Source of the DNA: DASZTV01 sp036268405
GTDB lineage: Bacteria > Actinomycetota > Actinomycetes > JAFAQI01
Length of the DNA stretch: 64,000 nt
Assembly (NCBI GenBank): GCA_036268405.1
Contig: DATAUF010000130.1
Span: forward strand, 43,833-107,832
Reading direction: 5' to 3'
The stretch's first letter is position 1. Each line of letters opens with the position of its first letter. The position numbers were made by a program, and so were the translations under genes. Below are positions 8,886 through 16,453 of the stretch, one piece after another. The notes under the pieces were generated by a model that was given only the letters and a program-made list of their open reading frames with translations, had not been told where the DNA came from and made no database searches.

Positions 8886-9428
8886 ATGGGTGAAATCAAC
8901 AGGGCGGCGTGGCAGGCGCGCTATCCGGACCTGACCGGCAAGGTGGCCGTCGTCACCGGCACGTCGAGTGTGCTGGTCCACGTGATGCGTGAGCTATGCC
9001 GCAACCGCGTGACGACTGCGCTGGTGGTCGAGGACCGGGCGCTGGTCAGCGCTGCAACCGACTACGCCGACGAGCTCGACCTCGCCTCGCTCGGGATCGT
9101 CGCGGACCCGTCGCAGCGCGAAACCTGGACGCGAATCGCTCCGCACATCGAGCAGCGGCTCGGGCCGATCGACATCGCGGTGGTCATCGCCCCGGAAGCA
9201 ACCCGGATGCTCGTGGCGACCGTACTGATGCCGGACATGGCGGCTCGCCGGCACGGCGTGATCGTCGAAGCTGGAGCCAAGGTCGCGGCGCGCGACATGC
9301 CAGATGGACTGCGCCATCGGTCCGTCACAGGCGGGCCAGGCGCGTCCCCCACCGATCTGGCAGCCGCGGTGACTCTGTGCGCGAGCGATGTCCTCACTGC
9401 CTCGCGGGTCGCCATCGTGCTGGACTAA
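8886..9428 (+). CDS. Degenerate short-chain dehydrogenase-like protein
   Basis: 180 residues, shorter than a normal SDR (about 250). It opens LTGKVAVVTGTSSVLVHV, which resembles an SDR nucleotide-binding start but has SSVLV where the family has SSGIG. 'RLGPIDIAVVIA' resembles the NNAG region without those residues, and 'DMAARRHGVIVEAGAK' resembles the strand before the active site, but no Tyr-x-x-x-Lys is present. It is therefore probably not an active dehydrogenase; it could be a structural relative or a decaying paralogue, although the frame is intact. Its end overlaps the convergent glnD end by four bases. Confidence 0.6.
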   Translation: MGEINRAAWQARYPDLTGKVAVVTGTSSVLVHVMRELCRNRVTTALVVEDRALVSAATDYADELDLASLGIVADPSQRETWTRIAPHIEQRLGPIDIAVVIAPEATRMLVATVLMPDMAARRHGVIVEAGAKVAARDMPDGLRHRSVTGGPGASPTDLAAAVTLCASDVLTASRVAIVLD

Positions 9429-11722
9429 CAGGCTGCGAGTAGCGCCGCCTCGATCTCGTCACGACGGCCATGATCGTCGATCGTGGCGCCCTCTCCGTCA
9501 ACGACGTAGAACGCGTCTACGCACTCAGCGCCAAGCGTTTGGATCCGGGCAGACCGCACATCGAGCCCCTCGTCCGCGAGCACCTTGGTGAGTCGGTGCA
9601 GCAGTCCCTCCGAGTCATGCGTCCGCAGCTCGACGATCGTCGAGTGGTGCGACTCGTCGTCGAACCACAGCACGAGCGGCGGGGCAATCGACGGAGGTGC
9701 CGCGGCGGCGTAGGTCCGCTCGCGTTCCTGCAGCCGCTCTTCGATGGGCAGCATGTCGTCGTACGCCCGCCGCACGTCGGCGGCGATCGCTTCCACGTCG
9801 GGAAGCGATCCGAACTTCGGCGCGACCTCGAGCGTGGTGATCGCCATCCGGCCCGCGGTGGTCGACATCGACGTCGCCGTCGCCGACCGGATCGCGAGGC
9901 GGTGCAGGGCGGCAACACCGGCCCACCGGGACATCAGTCCCGGCCGGTCGGGCGCGACGATCGTGAGCTGGGAACCCATAAGCTCGACCGCGAGCTCGCC
10001 GCCTTCCGCAAGCGCACGTTGCTCCGCCGTGATCGTCTCGAACTCCGCAAGCCGCTGGCCGGCGACAGCCGCCGATGCACGACGCACCAACTCAGCGATC
10101 AAGCCCCCCTTCCACTCGCTCCACGCCGCAGGACCGGTCGCCGCGGCGTCAGCCTCGGTGAGCGCATGCAACAGCTCGAGTGTCTCCACATCGCGCACTG
10201 CCCGAGTGACGATCTCGATCGTCGCGGGATCGTTCAGATCGCGCCGGGTTGCGGTATCAGGCAGCAACAGGTGGTGATGGACAAGCGCGGTGACCGTCGT
10301 CACGTCCTCTTCAGGGAGACCGATGCGTCGCGCGATCCCGGGGACCCGCTCGACACCGGCGTCTGTGTGGTCACCCGGAAAGCCCTTGCCGATGTCGTGG
10401 AACAGCGCGCCGAGCAGGAGCAGGTCCGGGCGAGCAACGCGTCGTGTGAGAGCTGAGGCTTCAACCGCGGCCTCGATCAGATGGCGGTCGACGGTGAAAC
10501 GATGGACTGGGTTGTGCTGGGGCTTGCACCGCACTGCTTCCCACTCCGGGATGAGCCGGACGAGCATCCCGGCCTGGTCGAGCGCCTCCAACACTGCGAC
10601 CGCCGGGCGGCCCGCGCCGAGCGTCGCGATGAGCGCGTCTCGAGCCGCAGCCGGCCACGGCTCCGGCAGCGGTGCCGACTCCTCAGCCAGTCGGCTCGCA
10701 ACGCTGGTGGCAATCGGCAGGTTCGCCTGCGCTGCTGCCGCCGCGACCCGCAGTGCCAGCACCGGGTCAGCAGCAGGATTTGCTTCGCGGGCGAGATGCA
10801 CCTCGCCGTCCTGCTCGACCACGCCGTCGGCAAGCGGCCGGCGGCTGACCGCCGAGCTGCGTCGGCCCCAGCGGCGCGGCGGCCGGCTCGCGGTCATCGC
10901 CCGGCGACACGCCTCGTCCGTGGCAAAGGCGATCGTGCGACCCGCCTCGAAGACTCGGCGCATGAGCTCGTCGGGATCGTCGATGCCGAGCGCGTTCGCA
11001 ACCGGAATCTGTTCCTGCGCGATCAGCCGATCACTGGCGCGCGCCGCTCGTCGATGCAACTCGCCGCGGACGTCGAGCAGCCACTGGTAGGCATCGCGAA
11101 CCGGCGCGCCGGGGGCGTCGGCGACCCAAGCCGCGGCGATCGCCGTGATGGCGTGGACGTCGCGAATCCCGCCGCGGGCATCCTTGAGGTCGGGCTCCAG
11201 CAGGAAGGCGAGCTCACCTACCCGTTCACCTCGCTCCCGGACGGCCGCGACAAGCTCCGGCAGGCGTCGCCGGGAATCCCGCCGCCAGGTTTCGAACACT
11301 CGATCGCGCAGCGTGGACGTCATGGCCGCGTCACCCGCAACATGGCGAAGGTCGAGCAGACCGAGCATTGCCTTGAGGTCGTCGTGGGCGACGCTGATCG
11401 CGCCCTCGACAGTGCGGACCGAGTGATCGAGCCCTACTCCTGAGTCCCAGATCGGGTACCAGATCGAGTTCGCCAGCTCATCGACGTCGATGCCGTCCTG
11501 GTGCAGCAACACCAGGTCCAGATCGCTGCCGACTGCCGGCTCGCGGCGGCCGTAGCCTCCGACCGCGACCAGCGCCACGCCCGTCCCATCTCCCAGACGC
11601 GCGACCAGCCACCGGTCCGCGACATCTGTCAGCGCCTCTCGGAGACCCTGCCCGGTCAGTCCTTCGGTCGCGACGACTGCGGCGCGCGCCTCACGAAGAT
11701 CGGCCGAGGGGTCGTCTGACAC
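9425..11722 (-). CDS. glnD: PII nucleotidyltransferase GlnD
   Basis: Modifies and de-modifies the PII protein in response to glutamine; in actinomycetes the modification is adenylylation. 765 residues. Domains in order: nucleotidyltransferase with VGGYGRREPAVGSDLDLVLLH (about 54-74; Asp67 and Asp69 metal ligands), linker, HD hydrolase with LGALFHDIGKGFPGDHTDAG, and two C-terminal ACT domains (IVAPDRPGLMSR and ELRTHDSEGLLHRLTKVLADEG). All catalytic motifs are intact. The GTG start is five bases from the upstream amt stop, so amtB-glnK-amt-glnD reads as one operon. Confidence 0.96.
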   Translation of the reverse strand: MSDDPSADLREARAAVVATEGLTGQGLREALTDVADRWLVARLGDGTGVALVAVGGYGRREPAVGSDLDLVLLHQDGIDVDELANSIWYPIWDSGVGLDHSVRTVEGAISVAHDDLKAMLGLLDLRHVAGDAAMTSTLRDRVFETWRRDSRRRLPELVAAVRERGERVGELAFLLEPDLKDARGGIRDVHAITAIAAAWVADAPGAPVRDAYQWLLDVRGELHRRAARASDRLIAQEQIPVANALGIDDPDELMRRVFEAGRTIAFATDEACRRAMTASRPPRRWGRRSSAVSRRPLADGVVEQDGEVHLAREANPAADPVLALRVAAAAAQANLPIATSVASRLAEESAPLPEPWPAAARDALIATLGAGRPAVAVLEALDQAGMLVRLIPEWEAVRCKPQHNPVHRFTVDRHLIEAAVEASALTRRVARPDLLLLGALFHDIGKGFPGDHTDAGVERVPGIARRIGLPEEDVTTVTALVHHHLLLPDTATRRDLNDPATIEIVTRAVRDVETLELLHALTEADAAATGPAAWSEWKGGLIAELVRRASAAVAGQRLAEFETITAEQRALAEGGELAVELMGSQLTIVAPDRPGLMSRWAGVAALHRLAIRSATATSMSTTAGRMAITTLEVAPKFGSLPDVEAIAADVRRAYDDMLPIEERLQERERTYAAAAPPSIAPPLVLWFDDESHHSTIVELRTHDSEGLLHRLTKVLADEGLDVRSARIQTLGAECVDAFYVVDGEGATIDDHGRRDEIEAALLAAC

Positions 11723-11727
11723 GAGCG

Positions 11728-12990
11728 CTACGAACCGATCCGAGTCGCATGCACGCTGCCGAACTCGTATGCGGACTCGGCATGGATCGTGGCATCGAGC
11801 CCTTGCACCTCATCGCTCTCATCAACCCGCAAGCCGATCGTTCGCTGCACCGCGGTGGCGATCAGCCAGGACATGGTGAAGGCCCAGCCAATCGTCACAA
11901 CCACAGCCAGCACCTGCACCCCGAGCAGGTGGGCGCTGCCGCCGTCGATGAGGCCGTCGAAGCGGATGGCAGGGTCCACCGCAGTGCTGGCGAAGACTCC
12001 GACGAGCAGTGTCCCAACGATGCCGGCCGCTCCGTGGACGCCGACGACGTCGAGGGCGTCGTCGTAGCCGCCGCGATGCTTCATGTTCACGGCGAACAGC
12101 GCCACGACACCACCAGCAGCGCCGATCACGATCGCGGCCATGCTGTTGACGAAGCCTGCGGCCGGCGTGATTGCGACCAATCCCGCGACCGCGCCCGACG
12201 CCGCGCCCAGCGTCGTGGCGTGCCCGGTCCGCCACTTCTCCAGACCGCACCACGCGAGCAGTCCGGCACAGGCCGCGAGCTGGGTGCCGACCAGCGCCTG
12301 CGCGGCGAGTGCGCCGGAGGACAGTGCCGACCCCGCGTTGAAGCCAAACCAGCCGAACCACAGGATGCCGGCTCCGAGCATCGTGAACGGCAACGAGTGC
12401 GGTGCGATGACCTCGCGCGGCCAGCCGTGGCGCCGGCCGATCACCAGGGCGATGGCGAGCGCCGACGCCCCGGAGTCGATCTCGACGACGTTGCCGCCAG
12501 CGAAGTCAAGGACGCCGCGATGTGCCAGCCATCCACCGGGCGAGAACACCCAATGGGCGATCGGCGCATAGACGATCACAACCCAAAGAACCGAGAAGAC
12601 GAGGAAGCCGCCGAAGCGAGCTCTCTCGGCCACGGTTCCGGTGAGCAACGCCGCGGTGATGACGGCGAACATCATCTGAAACCCCGCGAATGCCAGCGGG
12701 GGGACGGTGAGGTGCAGACCGGGCACCTGCTGGTCGGGATGCGCCAGGCCCGCAAGGTGGAGAGTGCCGAGCAGACCTCCGCCGGCATCCGGGCCGAACG
12801 CCATCGAATACGCGACGAGCGCCCACACAATGCTGACGACTGCGATCGTCGCGAAGTTGGCGATGATCATGGCGAGCACGTTCTTGGAGCGGATCATGCC
12901 GCCGTAGAACAAGGCCAGGCCGGGCGTCATGAACAGGACAAGCCCCGCGCTGCCCAACACCCAGGCGGTATCCCCCGAATCAACGTGCAC
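11728..12990 (-). CDS. amt: Second Amt ammonium transporter, Glu variant at the first twin-His position
   Basis: About 420 residues with the Amt fold, starting (V)HVDSGDTAWVLGSAGLVLFM and LALFYGGMIRSKNV. The pore of most Amt proteins has two histidines. Here the first site reads LDFAGGNVVEIDSGAS, so Glu170 replaces it (codon 12481-12483), while the second is present (LDVVGVHGAAGIVG). Fungal Mep1/Mep3 carry the same exchange. The neighbouring Amt (13471) keeps both histidines. I chose the GTG at 12990 because the upstream 54 codons are intergenic in character. It lies between glnK and glnD. A glnK-regulated transporter with altered transport properties is inferred. Confidence 0.9.
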   Translation of the reverse strand: MHVDSGDTAWVLGSAGLVLFMTPGLALFYGGMIRSKNVLAMIIANFATIAVVSIVWALVAYSMAFGPDAGGGLLGTLHLAGLAHPDQQVPGLHLTVPPLAFAGFQMMFAVITAALLTGTVAERARFGGFLVFSVLWVVIVYAPIAHWVFSPGGWLAHRGVLDFAGGNVVEIDSGASALAIALVIGRRHGWPREVIAPHSLPFTMLGAGILWFGWFGFNAGSALSSGALAAQALVGTQLAACAGLLAWCGLEKWRTGHATTLGAASGAVAGLVAITPAAGFVNSMAAIVIGAAGGVVALFAVNMKHRGGYDDALDVVGVHGAAGIVGTLLVGVFASTAVDPAIRFDGLIDGGSAHLLGVQVLAVVVTIGWAFTMSWLIATAVQRTIGLRVDESDEVQGLDATIHAESAYEFGSVHATRIGS

Positions 12991-13041
12991 GGCGGTGAGC
13001 CTAGAGACTCCGAGGAGCCCAGCATCACCGCCGTCGAGAGT

Positions 13042-13124
13042 CGCGCGCCCGACATGCGGCCCGGAGCAGCGTTGGACCTGCTTGCACGGTCCACCGCCGC
13101 GGAGGGTCGTATGTCGGGCGCGCG
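13042..13124. repeat. 83-base imperfect palindrome between glnK and the second amt
   Basis: A perfect 14-base inverted repeat (13042-13055, CGCGCGCCCGACAT, and 13111-13124) brackets 55 bases that hold a smaller perfect 6-base stem (13073-13078 with 13088-13093). Inside the outer arms the complementarity continues imperfectly (GCGGCCC against ACGACCC). There is no U-run, so it is not a classic terminator. It starts 11 bases after the glnK stop. It could be an operon-internal processing or stability hairpin, or a small repeat element; the right arm is preceded by CGGAGGGTCGT, resembling CGGAGGGACGT in the palindrome at 56487. Confidence 0.7.
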
Positions 13125-13135
13125 GCCCAGTACAA

Positions 13136-13474
13136 CTACAGAGCGTCCGCACCCTTCTCGCCGGTGCGCACCCGGACGATCGACTCGACCGGTGTCACCC
13201 AGACCTTGCCGTCGCCGATCTGGCCGGTGTTCGCAGCCTTGACGACGACTCCCACCACGCCGTCAGCATCCTTGTCATCGACAAGGACTTCGATGCGGAC
13301 CTTGGGGACGAAGTCGACCTTGTACTCCGCGCCCCGGTAGACCTCGGTGTGGCCCTTCTGCCGACCGAAGCCCTGCACCTCGCTGACCGTGAGGCCGGCG
13401 ACACCGTAGGTCTCGAGGGCGCTTGTCACGTCGTCGAGCTTGAACGGCTTGATGATCGCGGTGACGAGCTTCAC
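13136..13474 (-). CDS. glnK: PII nitrogen-signalling protein GlnK/GlnB
   Basis: A 112-residue PII trimer subunit that senses 2-oxoglutarate and ATP/ADP and docks onto Amt transporters. It starts MKLVTAIIKPFKLDDV. The T-loop reads GRQKGHTEVYRGAEYKVDF with the modifiable Tyr51, and the B-loop KVWVTPVESIVRVRTGEKG is complete. The four-base overlap with amtB (ATGA) ties expression together. glnD three genes on would modify Tyr51. Because it is linked to amtB I use glnK; glnB is the alternative name. Confidence 0.96.
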   Translation of the reverse strand: MKLVTAIIKPFKLDDVTSALETYGVAGLTVSEVQGFGRQKGHTEVYRGAEYKVDFVPKVRIEVLVDDKDADGVVGVVVKAANTGQIGDGKVWVTPVESIVRVRTGEKGADAL

Positions 13475-14859
13475 GCCTGCACCTCCGTGCGCTGACCGAA
13501 TGACGAGGACGAAATCGGGCTGGCAACAGCACCGGACGGGGCCGTGCCCCAGTCGTACGCGGACTCGCCGTGCTCGTTGACGTCGATGCCTTCAACCTCT
13601 GCATTGGACGTGACTCGCCAGCCAATCGTGTACTTGATCAGCATCGCGATGACCAGCGTGCCGACTCCGCACCACACGATAGTGAACGCCACACCGAGGA
13701 ACTGGTGCCAGAGCAGGGTGGCGTTGCCGCCGTACAGCAGGCCGCCACCGCCGCTCGGGAACAGCCCGTCGATGCCCTGCGGCGACTTGATCGTGCCGAA
13801 GAACCCGATCAGCAGCGCGCCGATGATGCCACCGGTGAGGTGGACACCGACGACGTCGAGCGAGTCGTCCAGACCGATCTTGTACTTCAGGCCGATCGCC
13901 ACTGCGCACACGGCACCGGCGATCGCGCCGACGCAGATCGCGCCGAGCGTGTTCACCGAGCCACAGGACGGGGTGATCGCAACCAGGCCGGCCACCACGC
14001 CGGAGGCCGCGCCAAGTGACGTCGCCTTGCCGCGCAGCATCCGCTCAACCAAGAGCCAGGCCAGCATCGCTGCCATCGTCGCGAGGGTCGTGTTCATGAA
14101 GGTCACGCCGGTCTCGTGTGTGAACTGCGTGATGAACTGGCACGTGGTGTCGCCCTTGCAGCCACCGATCGAGTTCCACGGGTTGTCACTACCGCCCGGG
14201 TTGAAGACGATCGACCCGACGTTGAACCCGTACCAGCCGAACCACAGCAGGCCGGCGCCGAGCATCGTGAGCGTGACGTTGTGCGGCTTGCCAGGGTTCT
14301 TCGGCCATCCGACGCGTCTACCTATCACCAACGCCAGGACGCCACCGGCGACACCGGCGTTGATATGGACGACCGTTCCACCGGCGTAGTCGAGGTTCGG
14401 GAAGTGCGAGTAGAACCAACCGCCCCCCCAGACGTTGTGGGCGATGACGACGTAGACGCAGGTGACCCACAGGACTGAGAAGACGATCCAGGAGGACATC
14501 TTCACGCGGTCTGCGATCGAGCCTGAGATCAGTGCCACCGTGATCACCGCGAAGGTGAGCTGGAAGAGCACGAACACGAAGTTCGAGCTCGACACGTGCA
14601 ACAAGCCAAATGTGTTGGCCGGGCTCGCGATCAGCTTCCCGTTCCCGTTTCCGACGCCGTCGGCACCCCAGCCGATCGACCAGCCCCAGAGCACGAAGAC
14701 GATGCCGACGACACCCATCGCGGTGAACGACATCATCATCATGTTGAGAGTGGACTTGGTGCGAGTCATTCCTCCGTAGAAGAACGCAAGCGCCGGAGTC
14801 GTCATCATGAGAACGAGCGCGGTGGCTACGATCATCCAGGCGTAGTAGCCGTCTTCCAT
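13471..14859 (-). CDS. amtB: Ammonium transporter AmtB
   Basis: A 462-residue Amt/Mep/Rh channel that takes up ammonium when nitrogen is scarce. It has the conserved FFYGGMTRTKSTLNMMMMSF, the first twin-His in DYAGGTVVHINAG (His165), AGLLWFGWYGFNVGS, and the second twin-His in DVVGVHLTGGIIG. The start ATG at 14859 has GGAGGG just upstream. It is the first gene of the amtB-glnK-amt-glnD unit. Tandem GlnR-like boxes lie about 115-150 bases upstream, consistent with nitrogen control. Confidence 0.96.
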   Translation of the reverse strand: MEDGYYAWMIVATALVLMMTTPALAFFYGGMTRTKSTLNMMMMSFTAMGVVGIVFVLWGWSIGWGADGVGNGNGKLIASPANTFGLLHVSSSNFVFVLFQLTFAVITVALISGSIADRVKMSSWIVFSVLWVTCVYVVIAHNVWGGGWFYSHFPNLDYAGGTVVHINAGVAGGVLALVIGRRVGWPKNPGKPHNVTLTMLGAGLLWFGWYGFNVGSIVFNPGGSDNPWNSIGGCKGDTTCQFITQFTHETGVTFMNTTLATMAAMLAWLLVERMLRGKATSLGAASGVVAGLVAITPSCGSVNTLGAICVGAIAGAVCAVAIGLKYKIGLDDSLDVVGVHLTGGIIGALLIGFFGTIKSPQGIDGLFPSGGGGLLYGGNATLLWHQFLGVAFTIVWCGVGTLVIAMLIKYTIGWRVTSNAEVEGIDVNEHGESAYDWGTAPSGAVASPISSSSFGQRTEVQA

Positions 14860-14974
14860 CAACCCTCCATCGTCTGGTGACAGGCAGTCGGAGTGCGCGA
14901 CAGGATGACCCGTCGCCCGACCCCTCGTCGATCAGCACTCTGCGGGAGACAAGTTTCAGCAAGCGACGCGGTGG

Positions 14975-15011
14975 ATTTCGCGAATGTTACGAAGCATTTC
15001 CAGCATGTGAC
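14975..15011 (-). promoter_or_regulatory. Tandem GlnR-type nitrogen box upstream of amtB
   Basis: Read on the minus strand the sequence is GTCAC-N6-GAAAT-N5-GTAAC-N6-GAAAT. The actinobacterial GlnR consensus is gTnAc-N6-GaAAc, usually in two copies about two helical turns apart; here the copies start 21 bases apart. This lies 116-152 bases ahead of the amtB start, in the gap 14860-15044. GlnR activates amtB-glnK-glnD in Streptomyces and mycobacteria, so this is probably the activating site. No GlnR gene is in the window. Confidence 0.7.
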
Positions 15012-15044
15012 ACATGCCGCCCGACTCGGTCAGGCTCTGCCAAC

Positions 15045-15251
15045 TCAAGCGGGGCGCAGGACGATCCAGATCCGCTCGATCTTGTCGTCCGGCAAGTCGT
15101 ACCCGACTCGCTCCACGACATACGGCACGCCGGCGATGCGCACGTTTTCCCCGGTTCTCGGCAAGGGGGAGCTTTCCCAGCTCGTGGCGATCTCGTTGTT
15201 GTCGGGGTCGATGTAGGTCACGGCGACCTGCTCGCGGAACACACTCGCCAT
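15045..15251 (-). CDS. Small conserved-looking protein downstream of ftsY
   Basis: Not recognised. 68 residues, MASVFREQVAVTYIDPDNNE onward, predicted mostly beta-strand: 'VTYIDPDNNEIATSW', 'VRIAGVPYVVERVGYDL' and 'IERIWIVLRPA'. It starts two bases after the ftsY stop, so it is probably translated from the smc-ftsY transcript. No signal peptide or membrane segment. The codon use resembles its neighbours. It could be a stress or regulatory peptide; I have no evidence for a role. Confidence 0.6.
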   Translation of the reverse strand: MASVFREQVAVTYIDPDNNEIATSWESSPLPRTGENVRIAGVPYVVERVGYDLPDDKIERIWIVLRPA

Positions 15252-15253
15252 TG

Positions 15254-16453
15254 CTATCCGCCCAACAGCGCTTCGATGAAGACGGCGGGCTCGAAGGGCG
15301 CGAGATCGTCCGGCCCCTCGCCGAGACCGACGAGCTTGACCGGTACGCCGATCTCACGCTGTACCGCGATCACGATGCCGCCCTTGGCGGTGCCGTCGAG
15401 CTTGGTGAGCACGATCCCCGTGACGTCAACCACCTCGGCGAACATCCTTGCCTGCACCACGCCGTTCTGACCGGTCGTGGCATCGAGCACGAGCAGCACC
15501 TCGTCGACGGGCCCCTGGCGCTCGACCACCCGCTTGACCTTGCCGAGCTCGTCCATCAGCCCGGTCTTGGTGTGCAGCCGGCCGGCGGTGTCGATCACGA
15601 CGGTGTCGACGCCGCGCTCGGTGCCGTCGTGGACCGCATCGAACGCCACGCTCGCTGGATCCGCGCCTTCCGGACCGCGCACCACCGATGCGCCGACCCG
15701 CTCGGCCCAGGTCGCGAGCTGGTCGGCCGCGGCAGCCCGGAACGTGTCCGCGGCGCCGAGCAGGACGGTGCCGCCGTCGCCGACCAGCACGCGGGCAAGC
15801 TTGCCGCAGGTAGTTGTCTTGCCGGTGCCGTTGACTCCGACGACGAGCACGATCGCCGGGCGCCCGTCATGCGGCGCAGTCCGCAGCGAGCGGTCGGTGT
15901 CGGCCCCGACCGCATCGAGCAATGACTGCCGAAGCAGCCCACGGACATCCTCGATCGAGCGGGTGCCCATCACCCGCACCCGCTCGCGGAGCGACGCGAC
16001 GATCTCATTGGTGGCGGTCAACCCGACATCACTGGTGAGCAGCGTGTCCTCGACCGCTTCCCAGGCCTCCTCGTCGATGGTGTCGCGCGAGAGCAGCGTG
16101 AGCAGCCCGCGCCCGAGCGCGGACTGCGAGCCCGACAATCGCCCACGAAGCCGGACCAGCCGCCCGGCCGAAGGCTCGGGAACCTCAAGCTGCGGCTCCG
16201 GCGGTGCCTGTGTTTCAACCGGCCGAGCCGGCGTCTCCACCGGCGGAGCCGGCGTCTCAACCGGCGGAGCCGGTGTCCCAGCCGGCGGAGCCGGCGGCGC
16301 ATCGACGTCTGGCGGTGGCGCCTCAACCACTGACGCGGGCGGCGTCGGCGCTTCAGCGGCTCTGCGTCGTCCTCTCGACGGCGCGAGAACAAGGCCGAGT
16401 ACGGCAGCGACGAGCAGAACTGCTACGACGATGCCGACGATCACGTACACCAT
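15254..16453 (-). CDS. ftsY: Signal recognition particle receptor FtsY
   Basis: The membrane receptor for the SRP. 399 residues. The N-terminus is a transmembrane anchor (about 3-26), followed by a Pro/Ala linker with tandem 7-residue repeats of the type APPVETP (DNA about 16209-16290, 21-base period). The N domain then the G domain: VVGVNGTGKTTTCGKLAR, DTFRAAAADQL, VIDTAGRLHTKTGLMDEL, VLTKLDGTAKGG and GLGEGPDDLAPF. Length is normal for actinomycetes. Its ATG shares one base with the smc stop (TGATG), so smc and ftsY are coupled. Confidence 0.96.
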   Translation of the reverse strand: MVYVIVGIVVAVLLVAAVLGLVLAPSRGRRRAAEAPTPPASVVEAPPPDVDAPPAPPAGTPAPPVETPAPPVETPARPVETQAPPEPQLEVPEPSAGRLVRLRGRLSGSQSALGRGLLTLLSRDTIDEEAWEAVEDTLLTSDVGLTATNEIVASLRERVRVMGTRSIEDVRGLLRQSLLDAVGADTDRSLRTAPHDGRPAIVLVVGVNGTGKTTTCGKLARVLVGDGGTVLLGAADTFRAAAADQLATWAERVGASVVRGPEGADPASVAFDAVHDGTERGVDTVVIDTAGRLHTKTGLMDELGKVKRVVERQGPVDEVLLVLDATTGQNGVVQARMFAEVVDVTGIVLTKLDGTAKGGIVIAVQREIGVPVKLVGLGEGPDDLAPFEPAVFIEALLGG

